NCBI GenBank assembly: GCA_903822375.1
Contig: CAIJOU010000320.1
Span: 1-8,797, forward strand
Reading direction: 5' to 3'
Length of the DNA: 8,797 nucleotides
Source: Candidatus Hydrogenedentota bacterium
GTDB taxonomy: Bacteria > Hydrogenedentota > Hydrogenedentia > Hydrogenedentales > CAITNO01
Shown piece after piece: positions 1 to 6,258 of the stretch; within the stretch, counting starts at the first letter, position 1, and every line of letters starts with the position of its first letter. Both the position numbers and the translations under genes were made by a program. The notes under the pieces are model-generated. The model saw only the letters and a program-made list of their open reading frames with translations, was not told where the DNA came from and ran no database searches.

Positions 1-798
1 GACTTCGAGGTCTTTCGTCGTGATCGGCTTGCCCGATTTGTCAAAGGCCGCGACGATGCGCCCCATGCGCTCGCGAAGGTCCCGCAGGCTGGTGGCCACC
101 GCGAGAATCGACATGACCTCCGACGATACGGTGATCTGAAAGCCCGACCGGAGCATAAAACCGTCCATCTTGGACCCGATGCCCACGATGATCTCCCGCA
201 GAGCCTGGGCCGAGAAGTCAATCGTCCACCCTGTTGCAAGATTTCTGGGGTCAATGTTCAGGCGCCGCAGTCCCTTGTCGGCAAGCGTCTTGTCGCCGTA
301 GTTGAACTCGTGCTGGAGACGCGAAGTGAGCGCCACCATCGACAGGTTATGCGCGTTGTTGATGCTGTCAATGTCTCCCGTGAGCCCCAGACTGAACTCA
401 GAAAGGGGAACGCACTGGCTCAGACCGCCGCCCGCGGCCGAGCCCTTGATGTTAAAGGTCGGCCCGCCCGAAGGCTGCCGGATCGTCCCCATGGCCCGTT
501 TGCCCAGGCGCCCCAGCCCCTGAACCAGCCCCATGGTGGAGGTGGATTTCCCCTCGCCCAGCGGCGTGGGCGTAATTGCCGTGACCTCCACGTATTTTCC
601 TGTTGGACGATCCTTCAGCCGTTCCAGAACTCGGATGAAATCGAGCTTTGCCACGAAATGGCCATAGGGAAGCAGTTCGCGCTGCTCCACGCCCATTTCT
701 TCCGCAAGTTGATAGACCGTCTTCATGTGCGCCTCGGACGCAGCGGCAATTTGCCAGTCTTCCATCGCCCGGGGGTCAAGCTTTGCTCTGGTCATCAT
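1..798 (-). CDS. fhs: Formate-tetrahydrofolate ligase, N-terminal part (cut by window edge)
   Basis: This enzyme (formyl-THF synthetase) joins formate to tetrahydrofolate using ATP in the cytoplasm and feeds C1 units into folate metabolism or the Wood-Ljungdahl methyl branch. I translated 266 residues by hand; the rest, about half of a usual ~555-residue protein, lies beyond the left edge. Visible family marks are the P-loop TPLGEGKS (residues 78-85, Lys84), RQPSGGPTF (107-115), KGSAAGGG (118-125), LTGDIDSINNAHNL (139-152), and later FQITVSSEVMSILAVA and LRDLRERMGRIV near the cut. Several usually conserved positions differ: the GGGYxQV tyrosine is Leu126, HxTGDxHAI reads GLTGDIDSI, and FDITVASE reads FQITVSSE. 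The start at 798 forms an ATGA overlap with the upstream stop. The next ATG at 795 has better spacing (7 nt) from GGGAG and is an equal alternative. Family assignment is firm; normal catalytic activity is less certain. Confidence 0.93.
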   Translation of the reverse strand, partial: MMTRAKLDPRAMEDWQIAAASEAHMKTVYQLAEEMGVEQRELLPYGHFVAKLDFIRVLERLKDRPTGKYVEVTAITPTPLGEGKSTSTMGLVQGLGRLGKRAMGTIRQPSGGPTFNIKGSAAGGGLSQCVPLSEFSLGLTGDIDSINNAHNLSMVALTSRLQHEFNYGDKTLADKGLRRLNIDPRNLATGWTIDFSAQALREIIVGIGSKMDGFMLRSGFQITVSSEVMSILAVATSLRDLRERMGRIVAAFDKSGKPITTKDLEV

Positions 799-3368
799 GG
801 GTCTCCCGGTTTAAAACAGGGTATGGTTGTCGTCACGGTTCCGTTGGGGCCAGGACCCAGCGCTCCCGAAAGAAAGAACGTCAAGCTGGGCAGTTCAATT
901 TCATGCGCACCGCCGTGGAGGACGAGTTGCGCGCGATCCGAGGCGCCGGCGGCGTCATAAGCCTGTTTCACTTCCATGAAAGCCCGCTTTGCAAGTACCG
1001 GATTGAACTGGTTGGGCGGCTCTTTCTCCCCAATCTGGCATAGAAGTCGGCGTGGCGCAATGAGGGAATAGATGTCCGGAAAATCGATCAGTTCGCGCAG
1101 TCCGTCTTCTTTCCAGCACATGCAGTGGTTCTTTTCCAGTTGGTTCATGTACGTGAGGAAGCCCGCGCTCACGGTGGCGCGCATGCGCGTGTCCACCGCG
1201 CCGAGCCACATGCTCATCTCGCCTCCAAGCGACAGCCCTGCGCATCCCATGCGCGCCGGGTCTACTTCGGCAAGGCTCGCAAGATAGTCCACGCCTCGAA
1301 CAAGGTCAAACAGCCGCTCGCCCATAAGCGTACGGTTGCTGTCGCGCACTTCATGCTGGCCAACGTTCATGGTCAGCGTCACAAAGCCCCGCATGGCCAG
1401 TTCGCGGGCATAGCGCTTGTACATTTTCTTGTCGTCAAATAGCTTCACGGATTCCGTGGCGTGGCCGGGTATGCACACCACGGCGGGAAAGCGCTGCCCC
1501 GACACCCCATCCGGGATGGTGACAATCACCGGCACCTCGCGTCCCGGGCTGCACTCAAGCTGCACGTCCCGCCTGGTATATCCCTCTTCGTGCGACTCCC
1601 CAGCGACACGGGCGCGTGGGGGAGAGGCGGCATGCGTTGCCATCAGGTCGTCGATCCGAAGGACCTTCAGCAACTCCTGCCGCGTGTCACCCTGCCATGT
1701 ATTGAGCGCCTCAGCGTCCTTTGTCCGGTTGCGCAGCGCCCGCCAGTTCCCGGAACAGGCGTTGGCGGGGGGCGTCTCTGCTTCAGCCTTTGCCGGCCGC
1801 AGCCGCAGCGTGACGCTGCTGGCCGGTTCAAGGTGCAGAGGGTAATGCCACAATTCGCCGCCGGTCACCTGTGTTTCACTCCCGTTCGGAAGCGTAAGGA
1901 CATACGTGCCCTTTTCTTCGACGGTATACCATTCCGGAAACTGGTTGATGCGGGGATAGTCGACGGGCATGTGGAAGTAGTCGCGGTGCCTCGGACGGTC
2001 ACAACGCAGTATCCCGTCCCACGCAAAGTCCGCCGCCAGCGAAATGACAAGGCCGCCCCGGCCGTCCGGCACCGCCCCCAGTCCCATGTCTTTGCGCCAC
2101 GGGGCTGCGGTGATGCCTTGTGTCATGTACATGGCATACATCATCATCGTGCGCGCCGAATTGCCGTCGCCGTACCACGCTTCCAGAATGCCGTCCGGCC
2201 GCTGCTTGTCGAGAATGAACGGGGCGGACTGCTCCACCCAGGAGAACGACCTCGCACAGGGGATCCGGTTCAGCAGGTTCAATGCGCTCTCAATGCTGTC
2301 GGCATAACCGTCCGCGCTCCCGCGCTCCCAGTTCGCGCCCAGGTAGCGGTACACATTGGTCACCGCCTTCTCAACAGCTTCATGATATGGTGCGTGCTGG
2401 TCCACCAGTCCCACCGTGTAGACCGCATCATAGACATAGCCCCAACTGTCGTTGGTCATTTCCCAGCTCTTCTCTCCTGTACGGACGTCGAAACTGTTTG
2501 GCATCATGCCGTCCTCGTTCCGGCCCTTTTCCAGAATGACGTCGATTACACGGTGGAGGGGACCCCGGTATGCCTCGCGTTTCTCGGGATTCTCGTTGGC
2601 GGCAATAACATAGACCTCCGATAGCCCGCCGAGCACCTCGCATCCATGATCGCGCAGCGCGATCCGTTCCATTCCCAGCATCTCTTTGTCAATGAGGTAG
2701 TAGTCAGCAATCCGGTACGCCCAGTCCTTGTACTGCGTGTCGTGGGTCATCCAGTAAAGGCGGCTCATTACCTGCATGAGGTTGCCCAGGATTTCCACAT
2801 TCTCCGAGGGCAGCACCCCGCGCCCCGTATTCACTTCCGCGTGGGCCCAAATGTCACGAACCATCTCGCGCATGCGGTCCACCCACGGACCGGGTCCAAG
2901 CCATTCGGTGATCGGCATCAACCCATCCTTGGCATACTCCGAGGCACCGAACAGGATGTCCTGAAGATTGGGCGACGCGTCCGCAAATCCACCCTTGGCA
3001 AAATCATAGGTGTCGGGCAGGGAATCGATGCGCGGGGTCAGGCGGCGTTCTGTCTCCAAGACCGCCAGGGCCGTCCGTTCCAGATGCACTTGTCCGGTAA
3101 CTTTGGCGGTAAGAAGAAGATAGGGATAGTTGTCGGCGGCGCAGTCTTTCGAATTCCAGAAGCGGTCCGTGTTGAGCCGCCTTGGCAGCAGCCCTGTGGC
3201 AGGGTCGGCCTGCTTCAGCCAACCGTCGGCATAGTTGAGGCAGAACGCGATGATTTCCCGGGTCCGACGTCCGTTTTCCGCCGCGGCAGTCTCTCCAACC
3301 GCCTGCGGCCGTGCTTCAAACTGTATCGCGGCCGTGAGCAATGCACAAAGCACAATCCGTTGCAGCAT
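795..3368 (-). CDS. Exported-type fusion of alpha/alpha-barrel glycosidase-like domain and alpha/beta-hydrolase esterase
   Basis: The 857-residue protein begins with a short basic-then-hydrophobic segment (MLQRIVLCALLTAAI) that looks like a weak signal peptide, so action outside the cytoplasm is likely. Residues ~30-430 are helical and rich in Trp, Tyr and Asp (DNYPYLLLTAKV, NDSWGYVYDAVYT), in the style of six-hairpin glycosidases or lyases; I cannot name the family. Residues ~436-526 look like a beta domain, followed by an Ala/Pro-rich linker. Residues ~540-857 form an alpha/beta hydrolase of the acetylxylan-esterase/dienelactone-hydrolase type: PGHATES (634-640) near the oxyanion hole, nucleophile Ser713 in GLSLGG, candidate acid Glu783 in GEKEPP where relatives usually have Asp, and His822 in HGGAHE. 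A likely role is removing ester groups and cleaving a decorated polysaccharide; the substrate is unknown. The start is set by AAGGAG 8 nt upstream. The stop overlaps the downstream ligase start, and the last ~20 residues after the hydrolase fold are of unclear use. Confidence 0.88.
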   Translation of the reverse strand: MLQRIVLCALLTAAIQFEARPQAVGETAAAENGRRTREIIAFCLNYADGWLKQADPATGLLPRRLNTDRFWNSKDCAADNYPYLLLTAKVTGQVHLERTALAVLETERRLTPRIDSLPDTYDFAKGGFADASPNLQDILFGASEYAKDGLMPITEWLGPGPWVDRMREMVRDIWAHAEVNTGRGVLPSENVEILGNLMQVMSRLYWMTHDTQYKDWAYRIADYYLIDKEMLGMERIALRDHGCEVLGGLSEVYVIAANENPEKREAYRGPLHRVIDVILEKGRNEDGMMPNSFDVRTGEKSWEMTNDSWGYVYDAVYTVGLVDQHAPYHEAVEKAVTNVYRYLGANWERGSADGYADSIESALNLLNRIPCARSFSWVEQSAPFILDKQRPDGILEAWYGDGNSARTMMMYAMYMTQGITAAPWRKDMGLGAVPDGRGGLVISLAADFAWDGILRCDRPRHRDYFHMPVDYPRINQFPEWYTVEEKGTYVLTLPNGSETQVTGGELWHYPLHLEPASSVTLRLRPAKAEAETPPANACSGNWRALRNRTKDAEALNTWQGDTRQELLKVLRIDDLMATHAASPPRARVAGESHEEGYTRRDVQLECSPGREVPVIVTIPDGVSGQRFPAVVCIPGHATESVKLFDDKKMYKRYARELAMRGFVTLTMNVGQHEVRDSNRTLMGERLFDLVRGVDYLASLAEVDPARMGCAGLSLGGEMSMWLGAVDTRMRATVSAGFLTYMNQLEKNHCMCWKEDGLRELIDFPDIYSLIAPRRLLCQIGEKEPPNQFNPVLAKRAFMEVKQAYDAAGASDRAQLVLHGGAHEIELPSLTFFLSGALGPGPNGTVTTTIPCFKPGDP
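803..807 (-). promoter_or_regulatory. Shine-Dalgarno site of the ligase gene, inside the upstream gene
   Basis: GGGAG on the minus strand lies 4 nt before the ATG at 798 and 7 nt before the ATG at 795. It sits within the last codons of the glycosidase/esterase gene, whose TGA (797-795) overlaps the ATGs. This arrangement is typical of translational coupling or re-initiation, so the ligase is probably translated from the same mRNA as the fusion protein. Confidence 0.55.
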
Positions 3369-3376
3369 TCGTTCAG

Positions 3377-3382
3377 CTCCTT
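3377..3382 (-). promoter_or_regulatory. Strong Shine-Dalgarno site AAGGAG of the fusion gene
   Basis: AAGGAG ends 8 nt before the ATG at 3368 and fixes the start of the 857-residue protein. The 78-bp gap between this gene and the upstream surface-protein gene shows no convincing -35/-10 pair or U-tailed hairpin, so the fusion gene is probably read through from the promoter at 4462-4489. Confidence 0.75.
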
Positions 3383-3446
3383 GAAGACCGATGGTACCAT
3401 GGCAGAGCCTGTGGGCAGTTTTGCTCGCAGGGCTGTCAGTAGCGCT

Positions 3447-4400
3447 CTAAGGCCGGCGCTTGGAAGCCCGTGCCAACCGTCCAATGGCGAGCAGCGTGAG
3501 CACGGCGGCCAGAGCGAGAAGGATGGGGGCGGACGCGCCCACGGGAATCGCCGGCGTCAGGGGCGGTGGGTCGAAAACGGAGCTAAGCAGGGGTGTGCGC
3601 AACTCCGGACCGCTCAACCGCGCAATGGACTGGCCGGTCATCGTCACCGTGCCGCTGCCGGTCTCAGGCGCCCTGACAACGTATGTGAATGTGTAGGGGA
3701 AGCTGGGAATGGAAACCCAGTAGAACTGGAAGGTGTCCTCATCGTCAAGCTTCGGTGCATTGATACCGTCCTGCAAACCCGCCGCTGCCGATGACACATA
3801 GGTCCAACCCGGCGGCCAGCTTTCTTCCACTGCCAGCGCGGCCACCGGTTCACCGCAGAAGTTGTCCAGCGTTACCTGTACAGTAACCTCACGTCCGGGG
3901 TCATGGTTCGCGACAAGACGGGTCATTGTGAGGCAAGAAATGGCGTTTTGCGGCGTGGTCACTGTATTGGATTCAAGCTGCCCGCCGCCGGTCTGATAAA
4001 GGGCCTTGCCAACAATGGCTCTGCCGGAAGCGCCTGACGGGTAATTCAGCCGGTAGGCAAATGAGAATGGGGTGCTGAGATTGGGAAGCGTGGCCCAGAC
4101 AAACCGACAGGTGTTTCCCGGAAGGGTGTTTACGCCCGAGGGGGCGGGATGGGACACAACGCTTTCGTAAACCCACCCCGTGGGAAGGGTCTCCTCCACG
4201 AGCAGCGCCGTCAGGCCGGCCGCCACGTCGGACCCGGCCTCCAGCGTAACAGTCACCTCAAGCTGATACCGGCCGTTGGCTCCGTTTCCGAGTACTTGGG
4301 CGTTGCGGCCCATGACAAGGTCGTCTGGTCCCGGTGCGGCTGTAGCCAGAGCACTTGCCAGCAGGAAACACGATGCCGACATCAGGTGCCACGGTTTCAT
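3447..4400 (-). CDS. Secreted repeat protein with C-terminal membrane-anchor/sorting-like tail
   Basis: This 317-residue protein has no function I can name. Residues 1-22 are a clear signal peptide (hydrophobic CFLLASALATAA, probable cleavage after an Ala near 21-22). The mature part holds two related beta-rich repeats, ~38-145 and ~158-270. They align around VEETLPTGW (68-76) versus VEESWPPGW (191-199), and around FVWATLP (100-106) versus FYWVSIP (226-232). Such LPxGW-containing, DUF11-like beta-sandwich repeats are common in surface proteins. A Pro-rich segment (278-286) precedes IPVGA (285-289), a hydrophobic stretch (~291-306) and a basic end (RLARASKRRP). This layout fits a PEP-CTERM/IPTL-CTERM-like sorting signal or a plain C-terminal anchor. 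The start is supported by the signal peptide, a weak GAAGG site (4412-4408) 7 nt upstream and a promoter ahead. It precedes the glycosidase/esterase gene by 78 bp, so the two may be co-transcribed and both act at the cell surface. Confidence 0.87.
   Translation of the reverse strand: MKPWHLMSASCFLLASALATAAPGPDDLVMGRNAQVLGNGANGRYQLEVTVTLEAGSDVAAGLTALLVEETLPTGWVYESVVSHPAPSGVNTLPGNTCRFVWATLPNLSTPFSFAYRLNYPSGASGRAIVGKALYQTGGGQLESNTVTTPQNAISCLTMTRLVANHDPGREVTVQVTLDNFCGEPVAALAVEESWPPGWTYVSSAAAGLQDGINAPKLDDEDTFQFYWVSIPSFPYTFTYVVRAPETGSGTVTMTGQSIARLSGPELRTPLLSSVFDPPPLTPAIPVGASAPILLALAAVLTLLAIGRLARASKRRP
3450..3548 (-). other. Segment encoding the IPVGA-hydrophobic-basic C-terminal tail
   Basis: Codons 285-317 of the surface protein encode a tripartite tail: a short motif IPVGA, about 16 hydrophobic residues (PILLALAAVLTLLAIG) and an Arg/Lys-rich end. 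Exosortase and rhombosortase substrates have this architecture, but the motif is not a textbook PEP-CTERM. A simple transmembrane anchor would look similar. No sorting enzyme gene is present in the window. Confidence 0.5.
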
Positions 4401-4461
4401 TGGAAAGCCTTCAAGGTTGACCCGTTAAATCCATGCGCGACGGATGCAATACACACACTAC

Positions 4462-4489
4462 TTTATAGTCTAGCACGATGAGCCGTCAA
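4462..4489 (-). promoter_or_regulatory. Sigma-70-like promoter for the surface-protein gene
   Basis: On the minus strand TTGACG (4489-4484) is followed, after 16 bp, by TATAAA (4467-4462). Both boxes are close to consensus. Transcription would start near 4455, giving a leader of about 55 nt before the ATG at 4400. It lies in the 180-bp spacer (4401-4580) downstream of the radical SAM gene; nothing else convincing was seen there. It could drive the surface-protein, glycosidase/esterase and ligase genes as one unit. Confidence 0.6.
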
Positions 4490-4580
4490 AGCGAATTGAA
4501 CAGTTGGGCTTTATGTGAGCATGGGACCGGTTCCCTTGTCCAAATGTCATCTTTAGGGGGCGAGCAAATGTGTGCCGAGA

Positions 4581-6173
4581 TTACGAGTTGTGAGGACCAT
4601 AGCGGAATATACGGGTGTAGGGTTGAATCGCGTCACCAAAACGGGCGGTGCGCCACTCGCGAAGCCGGCCAAACACACGGAAACCTTGGGCAACTGCTTC
4701 GCCGACCACGCCGAGACGGCCAAATTCGGCCTCGATGCGTCCCCGCACCTCGCGCGCCCGCTCACGAATGAAGACGGTGGGGGCGAGCAGTTCTATGGCA
4801 CGGAGCAGTATGCGGGCCCTGGACAGGGACTTGGCCATGGCCGCGGCCCGTCTTTTGAGCGTGGGATTCTGCGAGTTCTTCATATTGAGGTAGGCGGCGA
4901 TATCCGTCTCGTTCCAGCGCACAATGCTTGGTCCCAACTCATGGAAATCGCGAAGATAGGCCTGTTCCTGCAATTGCTCCGCCTCATCGAGGGTAAAGTG
5001 CGGGTGGAGGATCCAGGGCTGTTTGAACGCGTGCATTTCCTCGAAAGCGATGCCCCCCAGCAAACGGTCCTCCGACTTCAGCCGGTCATATAACGGGGTT
5101 CCCGGACTGGGCGAATAGAAGGAGAACTGGCTAAAGTCCGGATGACAGTCGAGATGGGCGGAAATGTCGTCCGGGATGTTTTCCTTCGTATGCTCGTCGA
5201 GCAGCAGGATGCTGGAAAGTATGACCTTAATACCGTAGGCATGAAGCCGCTTAATCAGGTCGGCCATGTCGACGCCGCGATTTTTTTCATAGGGACTAAC
5301 GTTACTTTCACGCCCAATCCAGATGAGACTGGCGCCCATCTCCGCCAACGCCTCGACCCCAAAACGTTCTATGCAGTCCGCGGTTCCGAAGAGAAAGATG
5401 TCGACATTGCAGTTTCCCGCCATCACGGCGTCCCGGAGTTCCCGGGCGCGTCGCGGGTTGGCCAGAAAATTGTCATCACCCGTAAAGCTTACAAGGTCCG
5501 TCCAATAGACTTTCCTCAGGCGAACCATTTCCGCGTAGAGTTCCTGCCCGGTCTTGTAGTATGCGATGTGCTTCTTTCCGAAGAAGTGGCTGGGATTGCA
5601 GAAATCGCAGCCATAGGGACATCCCAGCCCCACCGGAATATGCGGTGTCTTGACCCCAAGGAGGGGAACTCCGAAGACTTCGCGCATTTCGAGATACATG
5701 TTCGGATTGCGAAAAGTGAACTCGGCGGGCTGTCCCAGCAGCTCTCGCATGAATGAAATGCCCTCCCCCACGCAGACGTAATCCACGTCCAGCCGCTCGC
5801 GAATGTTGTCGACCGTGGCGCAAAAGCCGCCCACTATTATCTTGGTTTCCGGTGACAGCCGGCGGATTTCGCGCGCCATGCGCCGAACCTTTTCAAAATT
5901 CGGCACGATCGAGCCGATGCCCACGTAGTCGTACCCCTTTTTCACCTCCCTGCAAAAGCGTTTCCAGGAGGGAAACTCAAGGACGGTTACGGGGGTGTCG
6001 AGGTTGTTGGCAATGACGTGGAGTCCGTAGGTGAGAAAGTGCTGACGGATGCTGAACACACCCTGATACTTGGTGAGTTGGTTGTGAAACAACTCGATTT
6101 GCGAGTCGTGCCGACTGTACAGACCATCAACGCCAAAGGGCTTAAAAACCGAACTAAGCAGTACTTTTGCCAT
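4581..6173 (-). CDS. B12-binding-domain radical SAM protein, substrate unknown
   Basis: The 530-residue cytoplasmic protein has an N-terminal Rossmann-like cobalamin-binding-type domain (~1-145). It starts MAKVLLSSVFKPFG and includes DYVGIGSIVPNF and GGFCAT (115-120). A radical SAM domain follows, with GCPYGCDFC carrying Cys185, Cys189 and Cys192 for the 4Fe-4S cluster; SFTGDDNF, WIGRES and SPSPGTPLY are later core elements. Residues ~380-530 look helical. Enzymes of this architecture (class B) methylate or rearrange inert carbons in lipids, cofactors or natural products. I see no DxHxxG base-off histidine motif, and the usual His of GGxHxT is Cys118, so cobalamin may bind without a lower protein ligand or not at all. 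I chose ATG at 6173 because it begins at the first beta strand and a promoter lies just ahead. An in-frame TTG at 6197 would add eight residues but has no ribosome site. GAAGG is present 14 nt before the ATG, which is long. Confidence 0.9.
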   Translation of the reverse strand: MAKVLLSSVFKPFGVDGLYSRHDSQIELFHNQLTKYQGVFSIRQHFLTYGLHVIANNLDTPVTVLEFPSWKRFCREVKKGYDYVGIGSIVPNFEKVRRMAREIRRLSPETKIIVGGFCATVDNIRERLDVDYVCVGEGISFMRELLGQPAEFTFRNPNMYLEMREVFGVPLLGVKTPHIPVGLGCPYGCDFCNPSHFFGKKHIAYYKTGQELYAEMVRLRKVYWTDLVSFTGDDNFLANPRRARELRDAVMAGNCNVDIFLFGTADCIERFGVEALAEMGASLIWIGRESNVSPYEKNRGVDMADLIKRLHAYGIKVILSSILLLDEHTKENIPDDISAHLDCHPDFSQFSFYSPSPGTPLYDRLKSEDRLLGGIAFEEMHAFKQPWILHPHFTLDEAEQLQEQAYLRDFHELGPSIVRWNETDIAAYLNMKNSQNPTLKRRAAAMAKSLSRARILLRAIELLAPTVFIRERAREVRGRIEAEFGRLGVVGEAVAQGFRVFGRLREWRTARFGDAIQPYTRIFRYGPHNS

Positions 6174-6180
6174 GTATTTG

Positions 6181-6210
6181 AGTATAACCTTCCCCAAGAA
6201 ATCGTTTCAA
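6181..6210 (-). promoter_or_regulatory. Promoter-like sequence directly before the radical SAM ATG
   Basis: TTGAAA (6210-6205), an 18-bp spacer and TATACT (6186-6181) each match five of six consensus bases. The -10 box ends 7 nt before the ATG at 6173, so the predicted transcript would start at or within 1-2 nt of the start codon and would be leaderless or nearly so. It may instead be a chance match, with the gene read through from the upstream hydrolase gene. Confidence 0.5.
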
Positions 6211-6213
6211 CAG

Positions 6214-6250
6214 GTCCGGGAGCGCCGGACATCTCTGCCGACGCTCCCGG
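6214..6250 (-). other. GC-rich inverted repeat with two competing stems
   Basis: Just after the hydrolase stop codon, CCGGGAGCG (6250-6242) can pair perfectly with CGCTCCCGG (6224-6216) across a 17-nt loop. A second stem, GTCCGG (6230-6225) with CCGGAC (6219-6214) around a 5-nt loop, uses the same 3' bases, so only one can form at a time. The 3' side lacks a run of U, so this is not a standard intrinsic terminator. It may stabilise the upstream mRNA end, weaken readthrough, or act as an attenuator. Confidence 0.5.
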
Positions 6251-6258
6251 TGGCAATA

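Noticed and set aside
310..960. Plus-strand open frame opposite the ligase
   Set aside because: The minus strand clearly encodes the ligase with its P-loop; the plus-strand product has no family features.
1461..2624. Long plus-strand open frame opposite the glycosidase/esterase gene
   Set aside because: It is antisense to a well-supported gene. Its product is rich in Arg, His, Pro and Val with no recognisable domain, as expected from the opposite strand of GC-rich coding DNA.
3391..3400. Perfect 10-bp palindrome ATGGTACCAT before the fusion gene, considered as an operator
   Set aside because: It is short, has no flanking symmetry or second copy in the window, and can arise by chance.
2646..3794. 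Second long plus-strand open frame spanning two minus-strand genes
   Set aside because: It crosses the start of the fusion gene, the spacer and the end of the surface-protein gene, with no motif or ribosome site; it is a shadow frame.
4523..4535. GGGACCGGTTCCC near-palindrome after the radical SAM gene, considered as a terminator
   Set aside because: The arms are only about six bases with almost no loop, and no U-tract follows on the minus strand.
4478..4771. Small plus-strand open frame starting in the spacer
   Set aside because: Most of it lies opposite the C-terminal coding part of the radical SAM gene and its product shows no domain or composition typical of a real protein.
6174..6197. 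TTG start giving eight extra residues on the radical SAM protein
   Set aside because: No ribosome site precedes it, it lies inside the promoter-like spacer, and the fold begins naturally at the ATG at 6173.
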